Below are positions 56,629 to 64,000 of a DNA stretch of 64,000 bases, one piece after another; within the stretch, counting starts at the first letter, position 1; each line of letters starts with the position of its first letter. A program made the translations under genes and the position numbers. The notes under the pieces were generated by a model. It did not search any database. It worked only from the letters and a program-made list of their open reading frames with translations, and had not been told where the DNA came from. The stretch spans positions 28,255 to 92,254 of the forward strand of contig PHFX01000006.1 in NCBI GenBank assembly GCA_007618135.1, read 5' to 3'. This DNA comes from Candidatus Brocadia sp. WS118. GTDB taxonomy: Bacteria > Planctomycetota > Brocadiia > Brocadiales > Brocadiaceae.

Positions 56629-59600
56629 TTGGGAAATAGGGTGTCAAGTATGGATAATGTACGCTCCTGTTTAATTAAAATTGAAAATGGCGTCTTACTG
56701 GTCGCTAATACCGGTACGCCTTTTGGCCGACTGAACGTAATTTCGGTATGTGCCTCTCATTTAGGCACAAAACAAAATTACAAACCCAAAGACCTTCCAG
56801 ACACAAAACTTATTGAAGGAATAAGAAATCTCGAAATTGATACGTACAAGCGGAATCCTAATAGGTTAATGGGAGACTATTCAGGTGAAAAGGAAACACA
56901 ACTGGATTACGGGGGTCGGGCTATCTGGGAGCTATTACAGAATGCAGATGATGCTATGGCTCCTAAAGGTACCTCGTCAGCCGACCTTATTGGGGTAAAG
57001 GGTTTGGGATTTAAATCAGTCTTGGAGATAACGGAAGAACCAGAAATTTATTCAGGGGAATTTAATTTCTGTTTTTCGGCAGAAAAAACTCAGAAATTAA
57101 TCAAAGATGAAATCAAAGGAATCGAAGATGTACCGCCCCTCACTTTCCGAATACCTCACGAAATTGCGCCGGATTCAAGCATCAGAGAACTCCAAAAAGA
57201 TTATGTGACTGTTATACGGCTCCCTTTCAGAAAAGGGAAAGTAGATATAGTCCAAGGATGGTTGGAAAATCTTACCCCTGAATGTATGATATTTTTTCAG
57301 TATATAGAAGAACTCAAAATAATACTTCCAAACCAAGCCCACAGAATTTATTCATGTAAGCGTGATAAACCCGGGGAGTTGACTGACTGCGATATTTCCA
57401 TTAAAGAGAAAATTGGAGGAGAAACGTTTCAGTATCGTTTATGGACAAATACTTGGAGTGGTGAAGATGGCGGTAAACGTCATAGCGCGGCAATTTCTCT
57501 CCCTTTGAAAGAAGGAATACCGGTTTCTTTTGATAGAACTTACCCCCTTTATGTTTTCCTACCGACATCAGAACAACTTCCCTTTCATGCTTTAATACAT
57601 GGTTCGTTTGACCTGGAGCAAAATCGCAAACACGTCCGTAATCCACCGGGACATACCAGTCATAGGGATAAATTTGCAGACTTAATCTCCCGTATTGTTG
57701 ACAGCGTTCCGGCTTCAACCGTACTCAGGGCATTAGTACCAGACCAAGAACCGGAAGAGAGTACAGTGGCTTCCTTTCTGTGGGAAATTAGCAAAGAAAA
57801 AATGGCCGGAAAGGAGTTTGTACCGTGTGTGGGAGGATGCAAGGTAACTCCAGAGAAAGTCCGTCTGTGGGAATATAATCTTGGCAAAGTTCTTGATTCC
57901 ACATCGGAAAAGGTTAAGGATTTAAATCTTGCAGAGCCAGAATTAATTTTTGATGAAAAATGCAAAAAGGCATTAAAGCATTTCGGCGCAAAGAACATAG
58001 AAAGTGAGCAATATCCATTAATTCTCCAGAATTGCCGCAATAGTAATCTGGATGATTGCCGGGAATCACTGGAAACATTGCATGAGGTTGTGGTAAGTTG
58101 CACTCTGAATGAAGAAAAGCGGAAAGATTTTTTAAATAACTGCCACAATATCCCATGTTGGTGGACTGAACAAGGGAAAGCCCGTTCATTATCAAAAGAG
58201 CCAATACCGCTTCTTCGAAAAAGTCCGAACCAACCTCTACCTGAATGGCTCACGATTGATATACTACATGAGGAAATTCTTAGTTTAATAGAGAATTATG
58301 AGAAGGAAACGGATAAGGAAAAAACAAAAGGTTGGGAAGATATTCTAAAAGGTGGCTTGCTTCGAGGTGAAAAAGAAGAGCTTTTAGATTCCGTACTAAT
58401 ACCATATTTGGAGCAAAGAATCGACCAACAGGAATGGTGGGAGAAATACGGATGGGAAGCCTTGAGGCTCTATCTGGATTGGTGCAAGAATCACCCTTTT
58501 GACGATACGAAACCAATGTTTTGGGATAATGATGAGCAAAACAGGCTCGCCAAAGCTATTCACTTCCCAACTGACAAAGGATGGATGCCCGCATGGAAAT
58601 GTTATGCGGGGAAATTATGGGATGGCCCAGACAGCTTTGACGAGTTTTTCAAGAAAATTCCTGACCGCGGGATATTAAGCCCCCTTAAAGATTGGGAAGA
58701 ATCGCTCAGAGAAGAGGATAAAGGTGTTATCAAAGGTAAACTTAAATATGCAGGGATATCATGGGAATCTAAAGTGCTCAAATTTGAGGCAAAGACTAAA
58801 CAAGACGAGATTGATTTTAAGGGATGCCCGAAATATCCACCAAATCGCTGGAAAGGCCTTATTCCGGACAGCTATTGGGAAAAGTATTGCAAATCGTTAT
58901 CCCCAAAGGAATATTACGGGAAAATTGAGTTTGAACGTGATGCAAAGCTAAAAAAGCAGTGGGGCATCGAATACTTTCCCGATGCATTACCTACAAAGTC
59001 ATTAGACCGTATTAAAATTACCGGACAGTTAGCAGAAAACATCATGCGGAATATGCGTAACATGACTTTTACTTGTACAAGGGGTGGTGATTACAACGAT
59101 AGAGTAGATAATAGTAACAATTCAAGTTTTCACTTTTCTTTTGCTTACTGGCAGTTGAGTGAAGTTGCATGGCTACCATGTAAACCAAGCTTGATTCACA
59201 AAGACAGATGGATATCTCCTTCGGATGGTTATCTACCGGGAAAAGGTCTTGGCGGTCTATTGCCGGAAATTGATATCGCATTGGATGATAATCAGGAAGG
59301 ACGAGATATAAAAACATTTTTAACAAGAACTCTCGGCGTGCGTGAAAATTTGCCGCCTTTGCATGATGACAAATGGAAAGAATGGCTCAAGAAACTTCCT
59401 GAGCATGTTCAGGATTATACAGATAAAGAAAAGGCTAAAACAATTGTAAAAACATTATGGAAAAAGGTTTTCGAGATCCCGGATATTACTTCATGTTCAT
59501 GGTTGATGTCTATTGATAAAATCCCATGTATAATCTGGCGGGATGAAATTGAAATCCTTGACTTCAGACCAAAATCCGAAGTTTATTGGGTTGATAAGGG

Positions 59601-60885
59601 ATATTTAAATGAACGGTCAACCCGCAATGCCCTTCTCAAAAATGGTTATTCAGTTTTTATTCTGGAGTTACAAGAAGGAAAACACATAAATGAGCTGTTC
59701 AAAGTTGGTCGCCTGTCTGAGAAGATTGCAGTTGAGCATTATTTTGAAGGGAAAAATGGAGATTTGAGCACATCCGCAAAGGAACGCTATCAGGAAAGGT
59801 ATAAAGCTCTTAAGTCAATTCAAAACAATATAAAACTTCCCAATCCCGATAGCCTTCTTATTGATGTAGTAAAAAACTTAAAACTAAAAGTTAACAGAAA
59901 GGATGGGCAAGAAATCGCAAATAATATTTCCCGTCCCTTCTGGATTAAAGAAGACAAAACCTTTGTGATTGATGAAGAGAATATGTGGGAAGGATTTGGC
60001 CTGGCGTTGACTGATAGTAGTTCTTCTCCCAGCATTTCCAGCCTTTTTGAAAATATTATGAGAGAAGGGACATGGGAGGGGGTATTGAGACGTCTTCGGG
60101 AAGCAGACGTCCCTGAAAACAGTGTTCACGAATTGGAGCAATCTATCACTCCTGATACTTCTATACCGACCATGGCGGCAGAAGAAAATAAATCAAAGTC
60201 ATTTTCGCCGGAACCACCCACAGAACCTTCCTTTGCAAACTATCCGAAAAAAGATGGTATGCCGACACGTTCAGCAAGTATCGATGACGAGAAGCACCCC
60301 AAACAATTCAAAGAAGAGGATGAAACCAGCAAAACTCATAGAAGTACACAGGTTAGAAAAGACAAAGGGAAGGAAGCTGAGGATTGGTTCCGCAATGAAT
60401 TGAAAAAACTCCTTGAACCGCATAAATGGTGTATCAGTGGCCGTCCCGAACGGGATGAAGATAATTTGGAAAGTGATATCGTATTAACACACGACCAAAA
60501 AGAAACATACCACATCGAAGTAAAACATGCTGAAGCTGGTTCCTTATATTGGTCCATTAAAGAAGTTGAAAAGGCTCGTAAAAATCCAAAACTCTATTGG
60601 ATGGTTATTATTCGTCCATCTGTAGAAGATCAAACAGGGTATCGCAGTATTCTAATAGAAGACCCTCTTGAAACGTTAAAACATAACGAGCGAAGTGGCA
60701 CATGGCTTTGGCAAGGAAGAGAGGACAACGTGCCAATAAATGAAGGATGGGTTCCGCCTGAGCCAAAGCCAATGAAAGAGGCAAATAATTTTTCTTTTCG
60801 AATTAGTATTAATGACAGTTATTTTAATTGGAGCAAATTCCCAGATGCATTTGATTTTATAAAGGAGAAACTAATTGAAACTTAA
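56629..60885 (+). CDS. Large GHKL (sacsin-like) ATPase with C-terminal DUF3883 nuclease-like domain; candidate defence protein
   Basis: 1418 residues from a TTG at 56629; an ATG at 56650 is an equal candidate, and the N-terminus may be truncated. Residues about 18-48 (LIKIENGVLLVANTGTPFG and VISVCASHLGTK) look like the strand-G1 segment of sacsin-like ATPases. The N-box GGRAIWELLQNADDAM comes at about 100-115 and is followed after only some 15 residues by LIGVKGLGFKSVLEIT. A long middle region has no recognised domain. The C-terminus (about 1235-1345) is DUF3883: GKEAEDWFRNELKKLL, NLESDIVLTH and YHIEVKHAEAG, a D...ExK pattern. Related architectures (plant NO VEIN, bacterial sacsin-like/DUF3883 proteins) occur in defence islands. 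Function is inferred. Confidence 0.75.
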   Translation: MGNRVSSMDNVRSCLIKIENGVLLVANTGTPFGRLNVISVCASHLGTKQNYKPKDLPDTKLIEGIRNLEIDTYKRNPNRLMGDYSGEKETQLDYGGRAIWELLQNADDAMAPKGTSSADLIGVKGLGFKSVLEITEEPEIYSGEFNFCFSAEKTQKLIKDEIKGIEDVPPLTFRIPHEIAPDSSIRELQKDYVTVIRLPFRKGKVDIVQGWLENLTPECMIFFQYIEELKIILPNQAHRIYSCKRDKPGELTDCDISIKEKIGGETFQYRLWTNTWSGEDGGKRHSAAISLPLKEGIPVSFDRTYPLYVFLPTSEQLPFHALIHGSFDLEQNRKHVRNPPGHTSHRDKFADLISRIVDSVPASTVLRALVPDQEPEESTVASFLWEISKEKMAGKEFVPCVGGCKVTPEKVRLWEYNLGKVLDSTSEKVKDLNLAEPELIFDEKCKKALKHFGAKNIESEQYPLILQNCRNSNLDDCRESLETLHEVVVSCTLNEEKRKDFLNNCHNIPCWWTEQGKARSLSKEPIPLLRKSPNQPLPEWLTIDILHEEILSLIENYEKETDKEKTKGWEDILKGGLLRGEKEELLDSVLIPYLEQRIDQQEWWEKYGWEALRLYLDWCKNHPFDDTKPMFWDNDEQNRLAKAIHFPTDKGWMPAWKCYAGKLWDGPDSFDEFFKKIPDRGILSPLKDWEESLREEDKGVIKGKLKYAGISWESKVLKFEAKTKQDEIDFKGCPKYPPNRWKGLIPDSYWEKYCKSLSPKEYYGKIEFERDAKLKKQWGIEYFPDALPTKSLDRIKITGQLAENIMRNMRNMTFTCTRGGDYNDRVDNSNNSSFHFSFAYWQLSEVAWLPCKPSLIHKDRWISPSDGYLPGKGLGGLLPEIDIALDDNQEGRDIKTFLTRTLGVRENLPPLHDDKWKEWLKKLPEHVQDYTDKEKAKTIVKTLWKKVFEIPDITSCSWLMSIDKIPCIIWRDEIEILDFRPKSEVYWVDKGYLNERSTRNALLKNGYSVFILELQEGKHINELFKVGRLSEKIAVEHYFEGKNGDLSTSAKERYQERYKALKSIQNNIKLPNPDSLLIDVVKNLKLKVNRKDGQEIANNISRPFWIKEDKTFVIDEENMWEGFGLALTDSSSSPSISSLFENIMREGTWEGVLRRLREADVPENSVHELEQSITPDTSIPTMAAEENKSKSFSPEPPTEPSFANYPKKDGMPTRSASIDDEKHPKQFKEEDETSKTHRSTQVRKDKGKEAEDWFRNELKKLLEPHKWCISGRPERDEDNLESDIVLTHDQKETYHIEVKHAEAGSLYWSIKEVEKARKNPKLYWMVIIRPSVEDQTGYRSILIEDPLETLKHNERSGTWLWQGREDNVPINEGWVPPEPKPMKEANNFSFRISINDSYFNWSKFPDAFDFIKEKLIET

Positions 60886-60946
60886 TACGCATCTGTATTT
60901 GAAGGAGTGCCAGGGGTCTTTGCAGGTTATCCGAGAAAAGTATAAA

Positions 60947-61159
60947 ATGACAATAAAAACTGTAGTTGTATCCATCGTATGCATTATGATTGCTGGTTGT
61001 GCGCCTTTATCTATGCAGGATGAACAAGCCGAACGCCAGATGATTACTATTTATGATAACAAGGGAAATGTTAAAGAGCATGTAATTATCAATGATGATT
61101 ATATTAGAATTTATGATAAGGATTGGAAGACAAAGGGGTATGGAAAGGTGCAAAAATAG
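60947..61159 (+). CDS. Small lipoprotein of unknown function
   Basis: 70 residues from the ATG at 60947; an upstream in-frame start at 60875 would overlap the previous gene. The N-terminus TIKTVVVSIVCIMIAGCAPL is a lipoprotein signal with lipobox IAGC. The mature part has two repeats of a short beta pattern (ITIYDNKGNVKEHVIINDDY, IRIYDKDWKTKGYGKV). Probably outer- or inner-membrane attached. A frameshifted paralogue lies at 62531. Confidence 0.6.
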   Translation: MTIKTVVVSIVCIMIAGCAPLSMQDEQAERQMITIYDNKGNVKEHVIINDDYIRIYDKDWKTKGYGKVQK

Positions 61160-61232
61160 CCAGAAACGGAGTTTCTTGGTCATTGCGTTCCTAAACAGAT
61201 ACTTCAACAAGTTCAGCACATGGTTTGGGAAC
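61160..61232. repeat. Short hairpin repeat
   Basis: CCAGAAAC-GGA-GTTTCTTGG at 61160-61179 is followed by GCGTTCCTAAAC and GTTTGGGAACGAGC, an imperfect inverted repeat ending at 61232. The words (AAACGGAGTTTC, TTTGGGAACGAG) match a common dispersed non-coding repeat type. The rest of the gap to 61428 has no gene. Confidence 0.5.
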
Positions 61233-61428
61233 GAGCCAAAGGCTTTGTTGGCGTTTCAAAACAGTGGGGCTTGTCCAGTGTCCAGTATTTGTATCTGCAG
61301 TCTTTTTCTACCGCAATTCAAAAAAGAACAGTTAAAATACTGAAATTTTTGTTTCTAAATAAATCAATCAATTATAAAATAGCAGCAAAACCATTCATCA
61401 TTCAATTTAATCGAAAAGGAGATTGCAT

Positions 61429-61650
61429 GTGAAATATCTTGGAATAGCCCGAAAGGAAAAAGGACAAGTTGTTATGCCCGACACTTTTCAGACAGTAACG
61501 GAAGGAAAACTGTATGAAGCTATAGAAATTGGAAATGATATCCTTCTGGTCCCATCGCCACTCGATAAGGAACGAATTGCCCGTATACAAAGTCTTACTG
61601 ACCTATCTATTAAAGAACATCGGAAAACACTGGAAAAACTGGCAAAATGA
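61429..61650 (+). CDS. Antitoxin partner of the Doc toxin
   Basis: 73 residues from the GTG at 61429, chosen because AAAAGGAG stands 8 bases upstream; an earlier TTG at 61423 is weaker. The stretch KGQVVMPDTFQTVTEGKLYE resembles an AbrB/Phd-like DNA-binding N-terminus, and the helical tail LDKERIARIQSLTDLSIKEH probably binds the toxin. Its stop overlaps the ATG of the doc gene (ATGA), a strong sign of pairing. I do not recognise the exact family. Confidence 0.7.
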   Translation: MKYLGIARKEKGQVVMPDTFQTVTEGKLYEAIEIGNDILLVPSPLDKERIARIQSLTDLSIKEHRKTLEKLAK

Positions 61651-62039
61651 ACTGGATTACTCTTGAAGAAATCGTACTTGTTCATGAGAGGGTTATTGCA
61701 GAAACAGGTGGATTACTGGGTATTGTAAATCCTGGCGGTTTGGAATCTGCCTTAATTAGGCCTTTTACAGCGTTCAGTGGATATGAATTGTTTGCCGACT
61801 TGCACAGCAAAGTTGCGGCTCTTATTGATTCAATAATTGCTTTTCATCCTTTCGTTGATGGAAATAAGAGGACGGCTTTAGTAGTCGCAGATGTATGTCT
61901 TAGATTAAATGGATATCGCCTGATTCCATCCGATGAACTTGAAAAATTCTTCTGGTCAATCGCACGTGGAGAAAAATCAGTTGAGGATATTATTCAATTT
62001 ATCAAGGAACATACAGAAAGGTGGCCTTGCGTTAAATAA
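61647..62039 (+). CDS. doc: Doc-type (Fic fold) toxin
   Basis: 130 residues. The Fic motif reads HPFVDGNKRTALVV, matching HxFx(D/E)GNKR with K in the Doc position. The N-terminus ITLEEIVLVHERVIAETGG and GLLGIVNPGGLESALIRPF are typical death-on-curing family. Doc phosphorylates elongation factor Tu and blocks translation; the partner is the antitoxin encoded just upstream with a 4-base overlap. No inhibitory (S/T)xxxE(G/N) helix is seen in the toxin itself. Confidence 0.92.
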   Translation: MNWITLEEIVLVHERVIAETGGLLGIVNPGGLESALIRPFTAFSGYELFADLHSKVAALIDSIIAFHPFVDGNKRTALVVADVCLRLNGYRLIPSDELEKFFWSIARGEKSVEDIIQFIKEHTERWPCVK

Positions 62040-62083
62040 ATCATCTATCTTCTTCAAATCCTGTTTTGCAGGAATAGACTAGA

Positions 62084-62263
62084 TTACCATGATTTCATTT
62101 CTTTTTTCAATTCTTCAACAGAAATAGTCTTGCCATCTTTTACTGCTTCCTGCCCCTTTCTAATTTTATCTAAAACATAAAGCTGGTACATAATATCATC
62201 CATACTTGCAGAATCAGGTAGTTTTGAAATTACCTCTAACGCCTTTTTCTTTATCGCTATCAT
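62084..62263 (-). CDS. Orphan small antitoxin
   Basis: 59 residues read from the ATG at 62263 to a TAA at 62084, with GGAG 9 bases upstream. The sequence ALEVISKLPDSASMDDIMYQ, then LYVLDKIRKGQEAVKDGKTI and SVEELKKEMKSW is a well-known type of antitoxin paired with RelE/ParE toxins. No toxin follows it: downstream DNA on that strand runs into the convergent doc gene, so it appears orphaned. Confidence 0.8.
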   Translation of the reverse strand: MIAIKKKALEVISKLPDSASMDDIMYQLYVLDKIRKGQEAVKDGKTISVEELKKEMKSW

Positions 62264-62530
62264 ATTTGTAACTCCATTTAGTCTAATTGTTTTTTAAATT
62301 ATTATGCACATTTTATCACGGCATGAAATTTAAGTCAAAAGGCTGTTTTTGTTTTCGGGTATTACATGAAAACCAGCTATGAGAAAAGGGCATTCAAAGG
62401 CTGCAACTTTTAATGCATTTTCCTGTTGTAAAAAGCAAAATTATAAAATATTTGTCAATGGAAAATTACCGGTAAATATGGTACATGATAAATTTGCAGG
62501 AAATCTTAAAATCGGCTAAGAAAGTATAAA
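62264..62530. other. Spacer without recognised genes
   Basis: 267 bp of A/T-rich DNA between the orphan antitoxin and the lipoprotein remnant. No start with a ribosome-binding site and no hairpin of note. Confidence 0.4.
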
Positions 62531-62668
62531 ATGACGATAAAAACTATAGTTGTGTCCATCGCATGCATCATGAATTGCTGGTTGCACGTCCTTACTCTCT
62601 GTTGAGGATAATCAGACAGAACGTCAGGTAATCGATGTATACGACAATCAGGGAAATGCAAAAAAGCT
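62531..62668 (+). pseudogene. Frameshifted paralogue of the small lipoprotein
   Basis: From the ATG at 62531 the reading MTIKTIVVSIACIM copies the lipoprotein at 60947 (MTIKTVVVSIVCIM). An extra A near 62573 shifts the frame; removing it restores IAGC (the lipobox), then SVEDNQTERQVIDVYDNQGN. The upstream bases (GAAAGTATAAAATGAC) are nearly identical to those before the intact copy. The homology stops at about 62658, where unrelated TPR coding begins. Confidence 0.7.
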
Positions 62669-62917
62669 ATTGAACTAAATCCGCAATTTGTTCAGGCATT
62701 TTATTATCTTGGACAGGCTTACAAGAACTACGATCCGAAATATGAAAATGAGGCAATTAATTCTTTCCAACAAGTTGTGTATCTTGCACCTGATACTTCA
62801 CTAGCCAATGATGCAAAAATAATTATAAACAAACTAACACAAAAGATAAGATTGGAGTCTCATTTTTTGTATGCTAACTTTGGCTTATTCTGCCTATTTC
62901 GCCGAGCAGATGATTGA
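62658..62917 (+). pseudogene. TPR protein fragment
   Basis: A startless frame reads AIELNPQFVQAFYYLGQAYK, then NEAINSFQQVVYLAPDTSLA and a helix NDAKIIINKLTQKI, ending at a TGA at 62915. This is the C-terminal end of a TPR protein, joined directly to the lipoprotein remnant in a different frame, which suggests a deletion. Confidence 0.6.
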
Positions 62918-63263
62918 AATAAATAAAAGGAAGAATGAAGAAATCAAGGGCTTTCTGAAATGACCTGAACGTGAAATTGGTTCGGAGATTGATACCCTTG
63001 CCAACAAGACCGCTATAAAGGAATATCACGAACATGACTTCAATCAACTCACTGAAGTCCTCAAGAAGAACAGAAATAAAATATCCATAGACCCATCAGA
63101 CCGAAAAAAGCAGGAAATGTTTGAATAACAGTTTGCCGAAAGCAAGTCAATTCTCGAACCACTAAAAGGTGGAATTAAGGCGATAGAAGGATAAAATAGT
63201 GATCGGTCGTATGAGATAAGAGAAGAGGAGGAAATTAAGGTTGTTAAAGGCGTGGTATCTTAG
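62874..63263 (+). pseudogene. Decayed C-terminus of an Eco57I-like restriction-modification methylase
   Basis: One frame runs from 62874 to a TAG at 63261 and reads through three in-frame stops (62961, 63126, 63192): FAEQMIEINKRKNEEIKGFL, EREIGSEIDTLANKTAIKEY, ISIDPSDRKKQEM and EEEEIKVVKGV. The order and wording match the C-terminal end of large TaqI/Eco57I-type methylase-specificity proteins as I know them. No methylase domain is left. Confidence 0.6.
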
Positions 63264-63376
63264 TGAGGTCTATTATAATTATCAAAATCAGGTATAATTG
63301 TAGTAATTATGTGATAAAATTTATTGGATAAATAGAGTCTGGCAAAATAACAATATTATTAAAGAGGAAACGAAAA

Positions 63377-63574
63377 ATGACGGTGAAAGAAATGATAAAA
63401 AAAGAGATTGATAAACTCCCAGAAAATCTTCTCTCAGAAGTTTTTGACTTTATTCAATTTTTAGAAAGTAAAAGAGAAAAAAGCATCCTTATAAAAGCTT
63501 CTCAGGATTTATCCGCTTCAGTATTTCAAAAAATTTGGGACAACGAAGAGGATGCAATATATGACAACCTATAA
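63377..63574 (+). CDS. DUF2281-like antitoxin
   Basis: 65 residues. The N-terminal KEMIKKEIDKLPENLLSEVF followed by DFIQFLESKRE is the usual DUF2281 start. The C-terminus (SVFQKIWDNEEDAIYDNL) is acidic, as in toxin-binding tails of PemI/MazE partners. The PemK/MazF start codon lies within it. RBS: AAGAGG about 8 bases upstream. Confidence 0.82.
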   Translation: MTVKEMIKKEIDKLPENLLSEVFDFIQFLESKREKSILIKASQDLSASVFQKIWDNEEDAIYDNL

Positions 63575-63920
63575 TAAAGGTGATATTGTCATTGTCCCTT
63601 TCCCATTTAGTGATCAGACCGCTACGAAAAAGCGTCCCGCAGTAATTATAAGTTCCAACCAGTATAATAATACTTCTCCTGATATTGTTATTATGGCAGT
63701 TACCAGTAAAACTGACAAAAATCTTACAACAGGAGAGTGTTTAATAAATAATTGGCAGGATGCAGGTTTGTTAAAACCATCCGCTATCAAACCAGCTATT
63801 TCAACTATTGAACAAACATTGGTTTTGAAAAAATTAGGCAAGCTTTCCCAAAAAGAGGGTCTTCAGGCAAGTGAGTGGGTAAAATTGAGCAGTTTTATAT
63901 CTCCTTCAGCATGCAAGTAA
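63561..63920 (+). CDS. PemK/MazF-family endoribonuclease toxin
   Basis: 119 residues from the ATG at 63561 (GAGGA 8 bases upstream); an ATG three codons earlier at 63552 is in frame. NKGDIVIVPFPFSDQTATKK is followed by RPAVIISSNQYN and IEQTLVLKKLGKLS, the normal MazF/PemK sheet. It cleaves mRNA at short sites. Start overlaps the antitoxin end by 14 bases. The last 80 bases of the window show no further gene. Confidence 0.92.
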   Translation: MTTYNKGDIVIVPFPFSDQTATKKRPAVIISSNQYNNTSPDIVIMAVTSKTDKNLTTGECLINNWQDAGLLKPSAIKPAISTIEQTLVLKKLGKLSQKEGLQASEWVKLSSFISPSACK

Positions 63921-64000
63921 GAATTTTTAGCCGAAGATATTCCTCATCTCTCAAGCCGTATGCCCTCCTCTGGATCACCCGAATCTTGTTATTGAGACCT

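Overview
The window looks like a chromosomal contig from a planctomycete, most likely an anammox bacterium of the Brocadiales (Brocadia/Kuenenia/Jettenia type). This placement is inference from gene content, not from a marker search. The pointers are a fused SecD-SecF with a very long second periplasmic domain, a TPR protein ending in RNA polymerase alpha-CTD-like domains, a siroheme-route radical SAM enzyme (AhbC/NirJ type), a double-domain nucleoside diphosphate kinase, a Re-citrate-synthase-like enzyme beside sucCD, pyruvoyl-dependent arginine decarboxylase, and many short dispersed palindromic repeats.

Layout. 0-3.3 kb: end of rfbD, alanine dehydrogenase, the tRNA methylthiotransferase MtaB. 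3.3-7.0 kb: an accessory patch with a secreted PLD-like nuclease, two DUF433/DUF5615 toxin-antitoxin pairs (the first with a truncated toxin), and a HEPN/MNT pair lying between 70-bp direct repeats. 7.2-21.3 kb: a long leftward housekeeping block holding TPR-alphaCTD, ruvA, ruvB, queH, a SpoIID-like protein, tgt, yajC, secDF, a LysM protein, a PQQ-type beta-propeller and ahbC. 21.5-26.3 kb: a cold-shock gene with a terminator-like hairpin in its leader, a secreted M4 protease, a divergent RNase HII-like protein and asd. 26.4-27.2 kb: a degenerate stretch with an integron attC-like structure. 27.3-34.1 kb: tandem NDK, MBL hydrolase and gyrA packed together, then two envelope-polysaccharide genes. 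34.3-40.5 kb: a TMTC-like membrane TPR protein, and the Re-citrate synthase/sucC/sucD cluster. 40.7-46.8 kb: a MITE, a CHASE2 adenylate cyclase, and a giant FecR-TPR-outer-membrane-barrel protein. 46.9-56.2 kb: a transposase scrap, frameshifted dinB, argJ, pdaD, ppa, initiator tRNA-Met, purD, an exported methyltransferase and a UvrD/PcrA helicase.

56.6-64 kb is a defence/toxin-antitoxin island. Its centrepiece is a 1418-residue protein combining a sacsin-like GHKL ATPase with a C-terminal DUF3883 (PD-(D/E)xK-like) domain. In this protein the ATP-lid/G1-type segment lies before the N-box helix, the reverse of the usual GHKL order. Around it are a Doc (Fic) module, a PemK/MazF module, an orphan antitoxin too short for a routine ORF cutoff, and decayed remains of a lipoprotein, a TPR protein and the C-terminus of a restriction-modification methylase.

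The housekeeping genes cover tRNA queuosine formation (queH, tgt), Holliday junction repair (ruvAB), Sec export (yajC, secDF) and the citrate/succinyl-CoA part of central metabolism. The most unusual items are the permuted GHKL-DUF3883 protein, the FecR-TPR-barrel fusion beside a CHASE2 cyclase, the repeat-flanked HEPN/MNT cassette and the cold-shock leader.
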